This document shows positions 49,979-58,031 of a stretch of DNA of 64,000 nt, piece by piece. Source of the DNA: Pararhodobacter oceanensis (GTDB taxonomy: Bacteria; Pseudomonadota; Alphaproteobacteria; Rhodobacterales; Rhodobacteraceae); NCBI RefSeq assembly GCF_003076755.1, contig NZ_QDKM01000013.1, positions 1-64,000 of the forward strand, read 5' to 3'. Below the pieces are notes generated by a model. It saw nothing but the letters and a program-made list of their open reading frames with translations. It had not been told where the DNA came from and searched no databases. Every line of letters begins with the position of its first letter. Within the stretch, counting starts at the first letter, position 1. Both the position numbers and the translations under genes were made by a program.

Positions 49979-51793
49979 TCAAACCCGGATTAATGCGGGG
50001 TCTTCATTGTCATAAAGCCGGTCCAGCAGGTCGGCCCGCCGGATCATGATCTTGCGCGGATTGAGCGAGCCTTTATCGGTGATCTCGCTGTCCTTGAGCG
50101 ATGGCGGCTCGGCCAGAATTATCGCCCGCGATATCCGTCTGGCCGAGCCGGAGGCCGCTTTCGCCATCGCGCTGAGACGGGTCTCGATCTGCGATTGCAG
50201 ATGCGGATCAAACACCGCTCCCGCCGAAGTGTTGTCGCCTTGCACCTGTTCGGGGCGGGGAAAGATGAACAGGCCGATAGCGTCGCGATCATGGCCGCAG
50301 ATCATCACGTCCTGCACCAGCCCCCGCAACGCCTCAAGCGCGTCCAGCCGCAGCCTGCCGGCCTGCACCCAAGTGCCGGTCGAGAGTTTGAAATCCTCGG
50401 ACACCCGCCCGTCAAACACCAGCCCCCGGTTCGGGTCTTCTGGATCGACAAACCGCAGCGCATCGCCGGTGATCAGATAGCCGTCGCGGTCAAAGGCCTC
50501 GGCGCTCTTGGCCTGATCCTCGAAATAGCCGGTCATCACATTCGGCCCCTTCACCCGCAATTCGCAGCGCATCTCGTCATCCGGCCTGAGTTTGATCTGC
50601 GTGGCAGGCAAGGGCACACCGACCACACCCGAGCGGCCGATGGGTTCATGCACCATCAACGTTGCTGGCGCAGTTTCGGTCATGCCCCAGCTAGAGATCA
50701 TCAACGGCAGGCGCCCGCGCACCTCCATCGCCATCTGCTCAAGCCGCGTCCAGACATCCTGCGGCAGCGACGCACCGGCGTAAAAGATCAGGTCCAGATC
50801 GCCAAAATACGCCTCGCGCAGCGCCAGATTGCTTTCCATTTCCTGCACCAGCATGGAAAAGCCGACCGGCACGTTAAATGACAGGGTTCCGGGGCGCTCG
50901 ATGATATTGCGCACGCTGCGCGCGAACAGATCCTTAGTGGGTTTGCCGTCGTCGATAACCAGCGTGCCACCATGGGCCAGCATCATATTCGTATTATGCG
51001 ACCCGCCGAATACATGGTTCCACGGCAGCCAGTCACAGATCCGCGGCGCGCGGTCTCTCAGAAAAGGCAGAACCGAGGCCATCTGGCTTTGGTTGACGCA
51101 CATCATCCGCTGGGTGGTCAAAACCCCTTTGGGATCCGAAGACGAGCCCGAGGTGAACAGGATCTTGGCCACCGTATCCGGCCCCGTCGCCGCCAGAATG
51201 GCATCCGCGTCTTGACCATCGTCTCCCGCGAGCAGGCTTGAAAAGGGCGTCACCTTGCATGGGGCGCCATCAGTTTGCGTGGCGACAATCTCGACCCCGC
51301 GAAGCTGCGGCAGGGCCAAAGCCGAGGCATAGGCCGCGGCACCCTCCACATAGGCCATTGTCGGGCGCACCTTATCCAGAACATAAGTCAAACGGCCATG
51401 TGCGTCGGTGATCAGCGCGTACTGCTCGGCCAGCGGAACCGTCGGCACCCCCGCGTATTGGGCGCCGTATGACAAGAGCGCATGATTGACCGAATTGCCC
51501 GAGAGGATCACGATCGGCGTCTCTGGCCCCATATTCCGCGCGCGCAGCGAGGTTGCGATGGCGCGCACCGCCGCCAGCGCCTGTTTGAACGTCACCTCCC
51601 GCCAGCCGGTCTCTGAGCGTTCGGCTAAAAACACCTGATCGGGGGTTTTTTGCGCCCAATGATGCAACCAATCCGCCGTTCGATCCACGACCGGAGCGAG
51701 CGGGGTCTTTGACGTCAGGATAAACGCCTCCCCCTGCCGCGACAGGTCGACAGAATGCGGCACGAGGTTCAGGCCGGTCTGCTGGTCGGTCAT
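49979..51793 (-). CDS. fcs: Feruloyl-CoA synthetase (hydroxycinnamate-CoA ligase)
   Basis: The 604-residue adenylate-forming enzyme (ANL superfamily) has the AMP-binding loop TSGSSSDPKGV (214-224), the segment ISSWGMTETAPATL and the later LVFDGRVSEDFKL hinge. Length and the FDGRVSEDFKLSTGTWV variant are typical of Fcs-type ligases that activate ferulate, coumarate or caffeate with CoA and ATP. The ATG at 51793 overlaps the MarR stop (ATGA); the longer frame to 51931 lies inside the MarR gene. With the crotonase encoded upstream it would shorten hydroxycinnamates to aromatic aldehydes and acetyl-CoA. Confidence 0.9.
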   Translation of the reverse strand: MTDQQTGLNLVPHSVDLSRQGEAFILTSKTPLAPVVDRTADWLHHWAQKTPDQVFLAERSETGWREVTFKQALAAVRAIATSLRARNMGPETPIVILSGNSVNHALLSYGAQYAGVPTVPLAEQYALITDAHGRLTYVLDKVRPTMAYVEGAAAYASALALPQLRGVEIVATQTDGAPCKVTPFSSLLAGDDGQDADAILAATGPDTVAKILFTSGSSSDPKGVLTTQRMMCVNQSQMASVLPFLRDRAPRICDWLPWNHVFGGSHNTNMMLAHGGTLVIDDGKPTKDLFARSVRNIIERPGTLSFNVPVGFSMLVQEMESNLALREAYFGDLDLIFYAGASLPQDVWTRLEQMAMEVRGRLPLMISSWGMTETAPATLMVHEPIGRSGVVGVPLPATQIKLRPDDEMRCELRVKGPNVMTGYFEDQAKSAEAFDRDGYLITGDALRFVDPEDPNRGLVFDGRVSEDFKLSTGTWVQAGRLRLDALEALRGLVQDVMICGHDRDAIGLFIFPRPEQVQGDNTSAGAVFDPHLQSQIETRLSAMAKAASGSARRISRAIILAEPPSLKDSEITDKGSLNPRKIMIRRADLLDRLYDNEDPALIRV

Positions 51794-52290
51794 TGTCTGT
51801 GCTCCGCATCTGTCTTTGGCCCCTTGCGCACCCGACCCAGCAATTCGCGCAGCTGGGTGATCTCCTCTGGCGTCAGTCCGGCAAACAGCGCCGCCTCGTG
51901 CGCCCGCACCTCTGCCTCCACTTTCTGCCAAAGCCGCCGACCTGCCGCCGTCACCGTCAGGGCATTTGTCCTGCGGTCGCCCTTCACGGGCTTGCGTTTC
52001 AACACTCCGGCGCTCTCCAGCTCATCGACCACCACAACCACCCCCGAGCGCTTGATATCGAGCACTTCGGAAAGGTCGTTTTGCGAGATACCGGGGCTGG
52101 CGATGACCACCGCCAAAGCGGAAAACGTGCCAGTGCGCAGGCCAAAAGGGGCCAGTGTTTCGGCCATATCGTCCTGAATCAACAGATAGGCCCGTTTCAT
52201 CCGGTAGCCGACAAACTGGCGCAACAGCACATCGCTCGCCCGCTGATCCGCGGTTGTGTCGATCGGGTCCGAGGGGGTCGCAAAGGGCAT
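51790..52290 (-). CDS. MarR-family regulator of hydroxycinnamate catabolism (FerR/CouR-like)
   Basis: The 166-residue protein carries a MarR winged helix: SQNDLSEVLDIKRSGVVVVV as helix-turn-helix (about 69-88) and VKGDRRTNALTVTAAGRRLW as the wing (about 102-121). MarR proteins in ferulate/coumarate operons (FerR, CouR) are released from DNA by the acyl-CoA thioester. The gene sits between the crotonase gene (141 bp) and fcs (4-bp overlap). A 17-bp perfect dyad at 53402-53418, upstream of the crotonase gene, is a good operator candidate. Confidence 0.9.
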   Translation of the reverse strand: MPFATPSDPIDTTADQRASDVLLRQFVGYRMKRAYLLIQDDMAETLAPFGLRTGTFSALAVVIASPGISQNDLSEVLDIKRSGVVVVVDELESAGVLKRKPVKGDRRTNALTVTAAGRRLWQKVEAEVRAHEAALFAGLTPEEITQLRELLGRVRKGPKTDAEHRQ

Positions 52291-52431
52291 AGCATTTCCT
52301 CATTTCTGCGCCGGATCACCCCGCCAATAGCGCACGGCGGAAAAGCAGATCGGCGTCTCGCTTGGCTTGATCAGGGCGCCTGTTCAAAGACGGCGCAGCA
52401 TCCGCCAGAATGCGAGAGCCGCGGCGCGCCC

Positions 52432-53214
52432 TTACCGAAACACAGGCTTGCGCTTTTCCAAGAACGCCTTGAGCCCTTCTTCGGCATCCGCGCTGGTCTG
52501 CGAGACCGCGGCCGCAAGGCTTTCGGTGAACAACCCGTCGCTGCGCGACATATCCGAAATCCGGCTGATCGCCTGAATCATCATATAGTTCGACAGGGTC
52601 GCGTTATAGGCGATGCCCCTGGCCAGTTTGCGCGCCAGCGGCATCGCCTCCCCCTCGCCAACCGCGTAATGGGTCAGCCCCAGCGCCAGACCTTCCTCGG
52701 TGCCGAATTTGCGTCCGGTCAGCATCATCTCGCACATGCGGTCCGCCCCCAGAATACGGCCAACGCGCACCGTCGCCCCGCCGCCGACAAAAATACCCCG
52801 TCGGCCCTCGGGCAGTTGAAAGATGCACGAGGGCTCGGCAATCCGCACATGGGTCGATGCCGCAAGCTCAAGCCCGCCGCCAATCACCGCACCGAACATC
52901 GCCGACACGACCGGCAGACCCGACAGCTGGATTATATCCATCACCCGATGCCAATTGCGCGAGTGGCGCATGGTGCCTTCGGCGTCGCGCGCGACATGTT
53001 CCGACAGATCAAGCCCCGAGCAATAATGGCCGGCGGTTCCGGTCAGGATCACCACACGCACCCCCTCGGGCGGCTTGGAGAAAAACGCGTCGATTGCGTC
53101 GAGCAACTCATCGCACATGGCGTTGCGTTTGGCCGGACGGTTCATCGTCAACGTCGCCACATGATCCTCGATTTCGATCAGCAGGACGTCGTTTTCGGGT
53201 TTGGTCTTGGTCAC
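52432..53214 (-). CDS. Enoyl-CoA hydratase/aldolase (feruloyl-CoA hydratase-lyase-like)
   Basis: The 260-residue crotonase-family enzyme has the oxyanion-hole segment GHYCSGLDLSEH (about 62-73) and the active-site segment GGGLELAASTHVRIAEP followed by a Glu in LPEGRRG (about 133-139). In Ech/HCHL enzymes these carry out hydration and retro-aldol cleavage of feruloyl-CoA to vanillin and acetyl-CoA. It uses a GTG start, with AAGGA at proper spacing. It is the first gene of the operon with the MarR, fcs and amidohydrolase genes, the usual hydroxycinnamate set. A plain fatty-acid hydratase is less likely in this context. Confidence 0.88.
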   Translation of the reverse strand: MTKTKPENDVLLIEIEDHVATLTMNRPAKRNAMCDELLDAIDAFFSKPPEGVRVVILTGTAGHYCSGLDLSEHVARDAEGTMRHSRNWHRVMDIIQLSGLPVVSAMFGAVIGGGLELAASTHVRIAEPSCIFQLPEGRRGIFVGGGATVRVGRILGADRMCEMMLTGRKFGTEEGLALGLTHYAVGEGEAMPLARKLARGIAYNATLSNYMMIQAISRISDMSRSDGLFTESLAAAVSQTSADAEEGLKAFLEKRKPVFR

Positions 53215-53685
53215 GTCAGGATCCTTATTTGAGCGGCATCGTAGCCGGGAGCCACATCTTCCAGCCGCGGCGCCTCATCCCTGCTTGCCGCAAGATAAGG
53301 CAGCACCATCGCTTCCCCATCAAACGCGGATCGAAAGCAGCCTTGAGGGTCTCATCACAGATGTCGCGGTAAGTTTCATTCCGGCCCTCCCTGCAGCAGA
53401 TAATTCAACAATTGAATTGTTCAGTCAATGAACATTAATTATTGTTTATTATCATATTCTTCAGGCAACTCCCGTGCATTCCTCCCAACTGAACACACCC
53501 TCACCCGACTCGCCACCCACTCAAAGAAACCCGCGTTTCGGGCACCGGCCGGAATGCTGAAAAGCATATTCAGCTTGCCCAATCCCGACGTGACAAACAC
53601 CGCGACCACCCCGCGCAATCCTTCACCATGATATAGAGCCTGCCCCACCTGTGCTCTGCCCCCGGAAAACTGGACCCGCGTCAAC
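53215..53685. other. Promoter region of the hydroxycinnamate operon
   Basis: About 470 bp with no gene. It contains the candidate MarR operator (53402-53418) and a second short dyad, GTTCA/TGAAC, at 53419-53433, in AT-rich sequence. From about 53600 it passes into transposon debris. A frame at 53428-53631 has no family. Confidence 0.45.
53402..53418. promoter_or_regulatory. Candidate MarR operator upstream of the crotonase gene
   Basis: AATTCAA (53402-53408) is perfectly inverted as TTGAATT (53412-53418) with a CAA spacer, a typical MarR-type site, followed at once by GTTCA(N5)TGAAC (53419-53433). It lies 188 bp upstream of the first gene of the operon that encodes a MarR protein. Confidence 0.5.
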
Positions 53686-53915
53686 GGCGGAGTAAAAACC
53701 GGCCACGTGGCGGCGCAAAACCAGGCCAGTGGTGATCGAGGATGGGGCGGTACCGTTCCGCACGGCGTGGCCTCCACCTACGCCGCTGGCCTCGCCGGTG
53801 AAAACGCAGAACGGGTCCTGCAAGGCTTTGACGGCACCCTGCCGATCAATAGCTATCAGGGCCACAACCGCCTGACGTGTCCCTCCCGCAAGCGCGGCGA
53901 CCATTGTCTTTAGCT
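53686..53915 (+). mobile_element. IS66-family TnpC transposase fragment
   Basis: The plus strand reads VKTGHVAAQNQASGDRGWGG, then STYAAGLAGENAERVLQGFD and GTLPINSYQGHNRL. This matches the IS66 transposase core (KTGYFWA..RDDRPWGG..PP.V..TYAPGR.GEHA...L.GF.G.LQVDGY..YN.L). Only about 75 residues remain, with many key residues changed, so it is non-functional. Confidence 0.72.
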
Positions 53916-53939
53916 TGCCGTCACAGTCTGCCATCTTGG

Positions 53940-54243
53940 CCTGATAAGTATCCTAACGTGCCAGCGATGCGCTACCGATCCAACGGTTACTCGGTGCCGG
54001 TGGCCTATGCGCATCATGACTTCCAAGTCTTTGTATATGCCCATGTGGACATGATCGGTTGCGGTCTCGAGGTGATCGCGCTGCACAAGCGGCCCTATAA
54101 CAAGGCGGAGATGATCTACGATCCTATACATTTCCTGCCCTTGCGGGACCGAAAAGCAAGTGCTTTGGATCAGGCGGCGCCTCTCCAGGGGTGGAGCCTG
54201 CCGGATGCCTTTGCCATGCTGCACCGTTTGCTTGTGCTGGCTT
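53940..54243 (+). mobile_element. IS21-family IstA transposase C-terminal fragment
   Basis: The plus strand reads MRYRSNGYSVPVAYAHHDFQ, then MIYDPIHFLPLRDRKASALD and QAAPLQGWSLPDAFAMLHRL. These match the C-terminal part of IS21 IstA (VRYRTNDYSVP...YDPIHYLPLLE.K.GALDQAAPLQGW.LP.AF..LRRL). The N-terminus, the DDE core and istB are absent. It abuts the IS66 fragment and stops just before the alpha/beta hydrolase gene, forming an IS graveyard. Confidence 0.82.
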
Positions 54244-54246
54244 CCA

Positions 54247-55116
54247 TTATTCCACTGCCGTCGCGATACGGTTCGCGATCATGGGGGCCAGCCAATCGGC
54301 GCGGGACATAATTGACATATGCGTGGTGTCGGGCAGAACCGCGAGCTGTGCCCCGATCTTCGCCGCCATCTGCCTGGCGTGATCGACCGGCGTGAAATCG
54401 TTGTCACCTAGTAACAGCAGCGTAGGCACTTCCATCGCCACCAGTTCTTCATCACTCCAGCCCCAATCACCGACGATCAGTGTATGAAGCTGTTGCATTG
54501 TCCGCTCGAATTGCTCGGGGCCGTCCGGGTTGTCGGCATATGCCGCCTGCATCCCTGCAAAGTCCTCTTGTGTCGGCATAAGTTCCAGTGCCTCGGGTGA
54601 TGGCGTCGCGCCGGGGTCACGGTTCATTTCGACAATGGCGGGGTGCATGCCGTCTTGGTTCTGGCTGGCTGAAATCGCGGAAAGCGTTTCAAGCCGCTCT
54701 GGCGCGGTCACGCCAAGTTCCAGCGCCAACATGCCGCCCATAGAATAACCGACCACATGCACGCGCTGGACCCCTAACGCGTCAAGCACGGCCAGCGTGT
54801 CGTTGCACATGACTTCCAGTGTTACCTGCACATCGCGACCGCCGGTGTGGCCGTGGCCCTGTTGTTCGACACCGATGACTGGGCGTTGTTCGGCCAGAAC
54901 GGGCAGCAAATCGCCAAAGTCGCCGCTGATCGTCCCCATGCCGCCATGCAGGACAAGAAAGGGCGTAACGCCTGATGTGATATCGCCATGAACCTCGTAA
55001 TAGATACCAAGATCGCCGGACATGACACGACCCGTCGCCTCCTGCGCGGCAGCGGGCAGCGCAAGTGCAGAGCAAAGCGCGGTGGCGGCCAAAAGTGAGT
55101 TGGGGAGAATGATCAT
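54247..55116 (-). CDS. Secreted alpha/beta hydrolase
   Basis: The 289-residue protein has a Sec signal (MIILPNSLLAATALCSALAL, ending AAAQ) and an alpha/beta-hydrolase fold: oxyanion HGGMG (about 57-61), nucleophile Ser125 in GYSMGG, acid Asp in LLGDNDFTPVDHA (about 236) and a His in DTTHMSIM (about 260). It acts in the periplasm on an unknown ester, lactone or peroxide. The ATG at 55116 follows GGAAAGAAG; 55131 is an alternative. It sits behind a GST gene and a DUF1428 gene with short gaps, in one operon divergent from an HxlR regulator. Confidence 0.88.
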   Translation of the reverse strand: MIILPNSLLAATALCSALALPAAAQEATGRVMSGDLGIYYEVHGDITSGVTPFLVLHGGMGTISGDFGDLLPVLAEQRPVIGVEQQGHGHTGGRDVQVTLEVMCNDTLAVLDALGVQRVHVVGYSMGGMLALELGVTAPERLETLSAISASQNQDGMHPAIVEMNRDPGATPSPEALELMPTQEDFAGMQAAYADNPDGPEQFERTMQQLHTLIVGDWGWSDEELVAMEVPTLLLLGDNDFTPVDHARQMAAKIGAQLAVLPDTTHMSIMSRADWLAPMIANRIATAVE

Positions 55117-55137
55117 ATCGCTTCTTTCCAAGAGATT

Positions 55138-55797
55138 TCACATTTCATCGGCCCGGGCCGCGTCTGCTGCGGCGAAATGGGCCATTTGGTCAGCGTGAGC
55201 CTTTTCAAAGGCGGGTCGCGCACAGATCCGCGCCACATAGCTATCCGTTGCCGGATAGCTGCCAAGGTCGCGGACCCAAGGCAAACGCAGAACGTCCGCC
55301 ATGATCAGATCGGCAGCTGTGAAACGCTCGCCGACCAGCCAGTCACGCGCGGCAAACACACCCTCCAGCACGTCAAGACGCGAGCGGAGCCAGCCTTCCA
55401 GCGGATTCTCGGGCGGGTTTGACAAGCCAACGAACCACCAGGGTAGGCTGACCATCTCGACCGAGTTCAACGCCGAAATCAACCAAGATAGCGTGCCGGC
55501 TTTCTCCGCTACGTCCTGGGGCATCAGGACCTCACTTTTCTCGGCAATATGCAGCAGGCACGCGCCGCTTTCAAAAAGCCGCAAGTCGCCATCCGTCAAA
55601 AACGGCACCTGCCCAAATGGCTGCTGGACCAAGTGATCCTCGCCGCGACCCTCGAAAGGCACGGAAAGAACCTGATAATCCAATCCCGCCTCTTCGCAGG
55701 CCCACCTCAATCGCAGGTCCCGCACAAAGCCGCGCGGGCCATCGGGCACCCAGTCGAAGGTCCAGATGGTGAGTTCTGATTGGTTGCCCGATTCCAT
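55138..55797 (-). CDS. Glutathione S-transferase family protein
   Basis: The 219-residue protein has an N-terminal thioredoxin-like GST domain with the cis-Pro segment FGQVPFLTDGDLRLFESGAC (about 61-80), where glutathione binds, and an all-helical C-terminal domain with FTAADLIMADVLR (about 158-170). The fold suits glutathione conjugation or reduction of electrophiles. It lies between the DUF1428 gene (3-bp gap) and the secreted hydrolase gene. Its targets are unknown; the neighbouring HxlR regulator suggests response to reactive carbonyl or quinone-type compounds. Confidence 0.88.
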   Translation of the reverse strand: MESGNQSELTIWTFDWVPDGPRGFVRDLRLRWACEEAGLDYQVLSVPFEGRGEDHLVQQPFGQVPFLTDGDLRLFESGACLLHIAEKSEVLMPQDVAEKAGTLSWLISALNSVEMVSLPWWFVGLSNPPENPLEGWLRSRLDVLEGVFAARDWLVGERFTAADLIMADVLRLPWVRDLGSYPATDSYVARICARPAFEKAHADQMAHFAAADAARADEM

Positions 55798-55800
55798 GGT

Positions 55801-56154
55801 TTAAGCCTTTTCCTCAACGATCGGGGTAAAGCCACCCCACATCATCCGCTTGCCATCAAAGGGCATATCCATATCCTGCCAGCGCGGATCGGTCTGCATA
55901 CTGGCGCCGCATTTGTCATGGGCTTCCTTGTCGGGCCAAATAATCCATGAAAAACAGACGGTTTCGCCATCTTTAAGTGCCACAGCGCTTTTGAAATCGG
56001 TATGTTCGCCTTCGGGGATAAAATCGCCCCAGGCTTCCACCATCTGCAACGCACCGTAATCCTTGAACAGAGGCCAGGCCTTGCGGACGCTTGCGATATA
56101 GGCCTTTTTGTTTTCATTCGGGACGGGGGTCAGGATCCCAGCAACATAGGTCAT
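55801..56154 (-). CDS. DUF1428 family protein (YbaA-like)
   Basis: The 117-residue protein reads MTYVAGILTPVPNENKKAYI and later FSWIIWPDKEAHDKCGASMQ and MPFDGKRMMWGGFTPIV, the hallmarks of DUF1428 (dimeric alpha-beta barrel, YbaA of E. coli). Function is unknown; members often neighbour stress or detoxification genes. The start is the ATG at 56154 behind GAGGAG; a frame to 56193 is rejected. It is the first gene of the three-gene operon divergent from the HxlR regulator. Confidence 0.9.
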   Translation of the reverse strand: MTYVAGILTPVPNENKKAYIASVRKAWPLFKDYGALQMVEAWGDFIPEGEHTDFKSAVALKDGETVCFSWIIWPDKEAHDKCGASMQTDPRWQDMDMPFDGKRMMWGGFTPIVEEKA

Positions 56155-56345
56155 CAATTGTCTCCTCTTTGCGTCTTGGCATGCGCCAATCATTGATCAC
56201 GACTGGGCGGCATGACGTCTTTGACTATGACTCCTCAGCACCACCATTTACGAACTTGCAAATTGCATGTGCTGTGACATGGCATTTTTGCGATTCGCAT
56301 GGCCGATATGGACACGCTATCGGAAACGGGTTACTTAAGGCAACT

Positions 56346-57032
56346 ATGAAGTTACAAAAAGATACCAAGTTGGCAGAATCCCCCCATGGGCGCTGGTACG
56401 CAGATGCCTGCGGCACGGCCTTTGGGTTGGAGTTGCTGGGCGAACGCTGGTCTATGCTGATCGTGCGCGAGCTGATGTTCGGGCCGCGCCGTTTCAGTGA
56501 TATCCGCACCAGCCTTCCCGGATTAAGCGCCAAAGTGTTGACCGAGCGGCTCGCTGGGCTTGAGGGACATGGCGTGATTGTGCGGTCCATTGCGCCGGAC
56601 CCCGCGCCAGCGCAGCTATATGGCTTGACGAACTGGGGATATGCGGCTGAGCCGATCATGAGCGAGCTCGGACGCTGGGCCGCCGCTTCGCCGCTGCATG
56701 ATCCGACTTTGCCCTTGTCGCCGGTGTCTTTCATGCTGTCACTGAGAACGATGCTCAAAACCGGCGCCGCGCGGGGTGTTACGACTGTGGCTCAGTTCTC
56801 GATCGGCACGGCACAATTCACCGCCCGCCTTGAAAACGGTGCGATGCCTGTGACACGCGGGGAAACGGATGCCCCCAACCTGCATTTCACGGCGCCCGCC
56901 GCTCCGCCGCTAGCTGCGGTGTTCTACGGCAACGTGGCCCCCGAAACGGTTGGCGTTGTGATTACTGGTGATGCGGGCCTGTGCCAAAGGTTCGTCGACC
57001 TGTTCGAGCTGCCTACGCAATGCACGACATAG
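56346..57032 (+). CDS. HxlR-family transcriptional regulator with C-terminal sterol-carrier-like domain
   Basis: The 228-residue protein begins with an HxlR winged helix: LELLGERWSMLIVRELMFGP (about 28-47), RRFSDIRTSLPGLSAKVLTE and RLAGLEGHGVIVRS. The C-terminal 110 residues (from about 118) look like an SCP2-like ligand domain, as in longer HxlR proteins. HxlR regulators respond to reactive carbonyls, quinones and disulfide stress. It is divergent from the DUF1428/GST/hydrolase operon and probably controls it. The start at 56346 is where homology begins; the frame is open upstream to 56091. Confidence 0.9.
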   Translation: MKLQKDTKLAESPHGRWYADACGTAFGLELLGERWSMLIVRELMFGPRRFSDIRTSLPGLSAKVLTERLAGLEGHGVIVRSIAPDPAPAQLYGLTNWGYAAEPIMSELGRWAAASPLHDPTLPLSPVSFMLSLRTMLKTGAARGVTTVAQFSIGTAQFTARLENGAMPVTRGETDAPNLHFTAPAAPPLAAVFYGNVAPETVGVVITGDAGLCQRFVDLFELPTQCTT

Positions 57033-57039
57033 CGCCGCT

Positions 57040-57427
57040 TTTTGGCCCCTTGCCCTAGCCTCACCATCACATCCGCAGTCTCCTGATCAGCAGGAAAAAC
57101 GTCTCGATTATGACTTCGGGCAGGGTGACATCCACCACCGTGCCGAACACTGTCAGCAGTGCTGATAAAAGGTCGTGGTCCTGCATTGCTTATTAGGTGC
57201 AGCGGGACGGCAATATTCTGCGCTTGGCGCGCAGCACGGCGCGTTGGTGCTCTGCTGGGAAGTGCAGTTAGTTCGAGCGCCGCTGGCCTGGTGTCTGTTG
57301 TCACCTCGACCTCATGATCGAGCCGCGAGGCGATATGTCCTCGCCATTCGCCGAGGTTAAGAATGCGCGGCGCGAGTCCTTCTGGATGAAGGCTTAGCCG
57401 AAGGACGTTCACCTCACCCTCCTGCAG
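57040..57427 (-). pseudogene. XRE/MmyB-type regulator C-terminal fragment, frameshifted
   Basis: Reading down from 57427 the minus strand gives NVLRLSLHPEGLAPRILNLG, EWRGHIASRLDHEVEVTTD and IAVPLHLIS. These match the ligand-binding C-terminal domain of MmyB-type XRE regulators. The family sequence then moves to another frame (LLTVFGTVVDVTLPEVIIET) and back (FPADQETADVM), so two frameshifts break the gene. Its N-terminal helix-turn-helix is gone; the third IS6 fragment starts right where the gene is cut. Non-functional. Confidence 0.72.
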
Positions 57428-57520
57428 ATGCGGCGCGATAGCTGCGCAGCGTATCGGTCACGAGAACCCGTGGTATGCCCCATTGCTGCATCAGTTTACG
57501 GAGAAATCTCTTGGCCGCAC
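57428..57520 (-). mobile_element. IS6-family insertion sequence remnant, copy 3 (short fragment)
   Basis: About 93 bp match the internal part of copies 1 and 2 (around 350-440 and 25915-26010): the plus strand shares CGGCGCGATAGCTGCGCAGC and TCGGTCACGAGAACCCGTGG with them. It corresponds to the VLVTDKLRSY region of the transposase, in the same minus orientation. Both ends are lost. It truncates the XRE/MmyB pseudogene and lies next to the DUF3008 gene. Confidence 0.8.
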
Positions 57521-57529
57521 GGGCCACGC

Positions 57530-57715
57530 TCAATCATCCTTATACTCTGGCTTGCCCTTGCGCGGAGTCGAAGCCATCTCGTCCAACTCGCTTTCCGACA
57601 TTGTTTCGTACATCTCAAGCGCCGCTCCCTGAAGCTCGCTCTTCTCGGTCTCTCCGCGCTTCGCCGACAGGGCCATCCCCGCCGCTTTCTGCTGTGCCTT
57701 TGACTTCGCTGGCAT
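57530..57715 (-). CDS. DUF3008 family small protein
   Basis: The 61-residue basic/acidic protein starts MPAKSKAQQKAAGMALSAKR and continues with ELQGAALEMYETMSESELDE, the full DUF3008 pattern. Such proteins are small, charged and of unknown function, common in alphaproteobacteria and often near stress genes. The ATG at 57715 follows AAAGGA; a frame to 57742 adds nine residues. It is intact despite the IS remnant on its 3' side. Confidence 0.88.
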   Translation of the reverse strand: MPAKSKAQQKAAGMALSAKRGETEKSELQGAALEMYETMSESELDEMASTPRKGKPEYKDD

Positions 57716-58031
57716 ATCACTATCCTTTCCAAAAACGTGCAATCGACAGTAATGTTATTGGAATAGCAACAACGCATGCTGGTGATGCGTTCCATATACA
57801 GACCGGCGTTTCGATCAAATCTATCTACACGCACATATTTAACGAAAGTAGGCGGGCGAATTGTTCTGCAAAGCTCTTGATGGTTTGAGGTGCGGCGGCT
57901 AATTCAATTCTCGCACGGATGTGGAGCCATGGCTCAGTGGCGGATTCCTGTCAAAATACAGCGGATTGACGTGCACGTAATCGCGCTTAGGGGTTTTGCC
58001 GAATGCTAGAGGCATGCCATTGGGCTGTCGC
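57716..58031. other. Intergenic region between DUF3008 and MgtC-like genes
   Basis: About 316 bp, AT-rich from 57740 to 57900. It should hold the promoter of the DUF3008 gene on its left. No gene, terminator or repeat could be supported. Confidence 0.4.

Noticed and set aside
53623-53934. Minus-strand frame over the IS66 fragment
   Set aside because: The plus strand reads as TnpC; the minus frame has no similarity.
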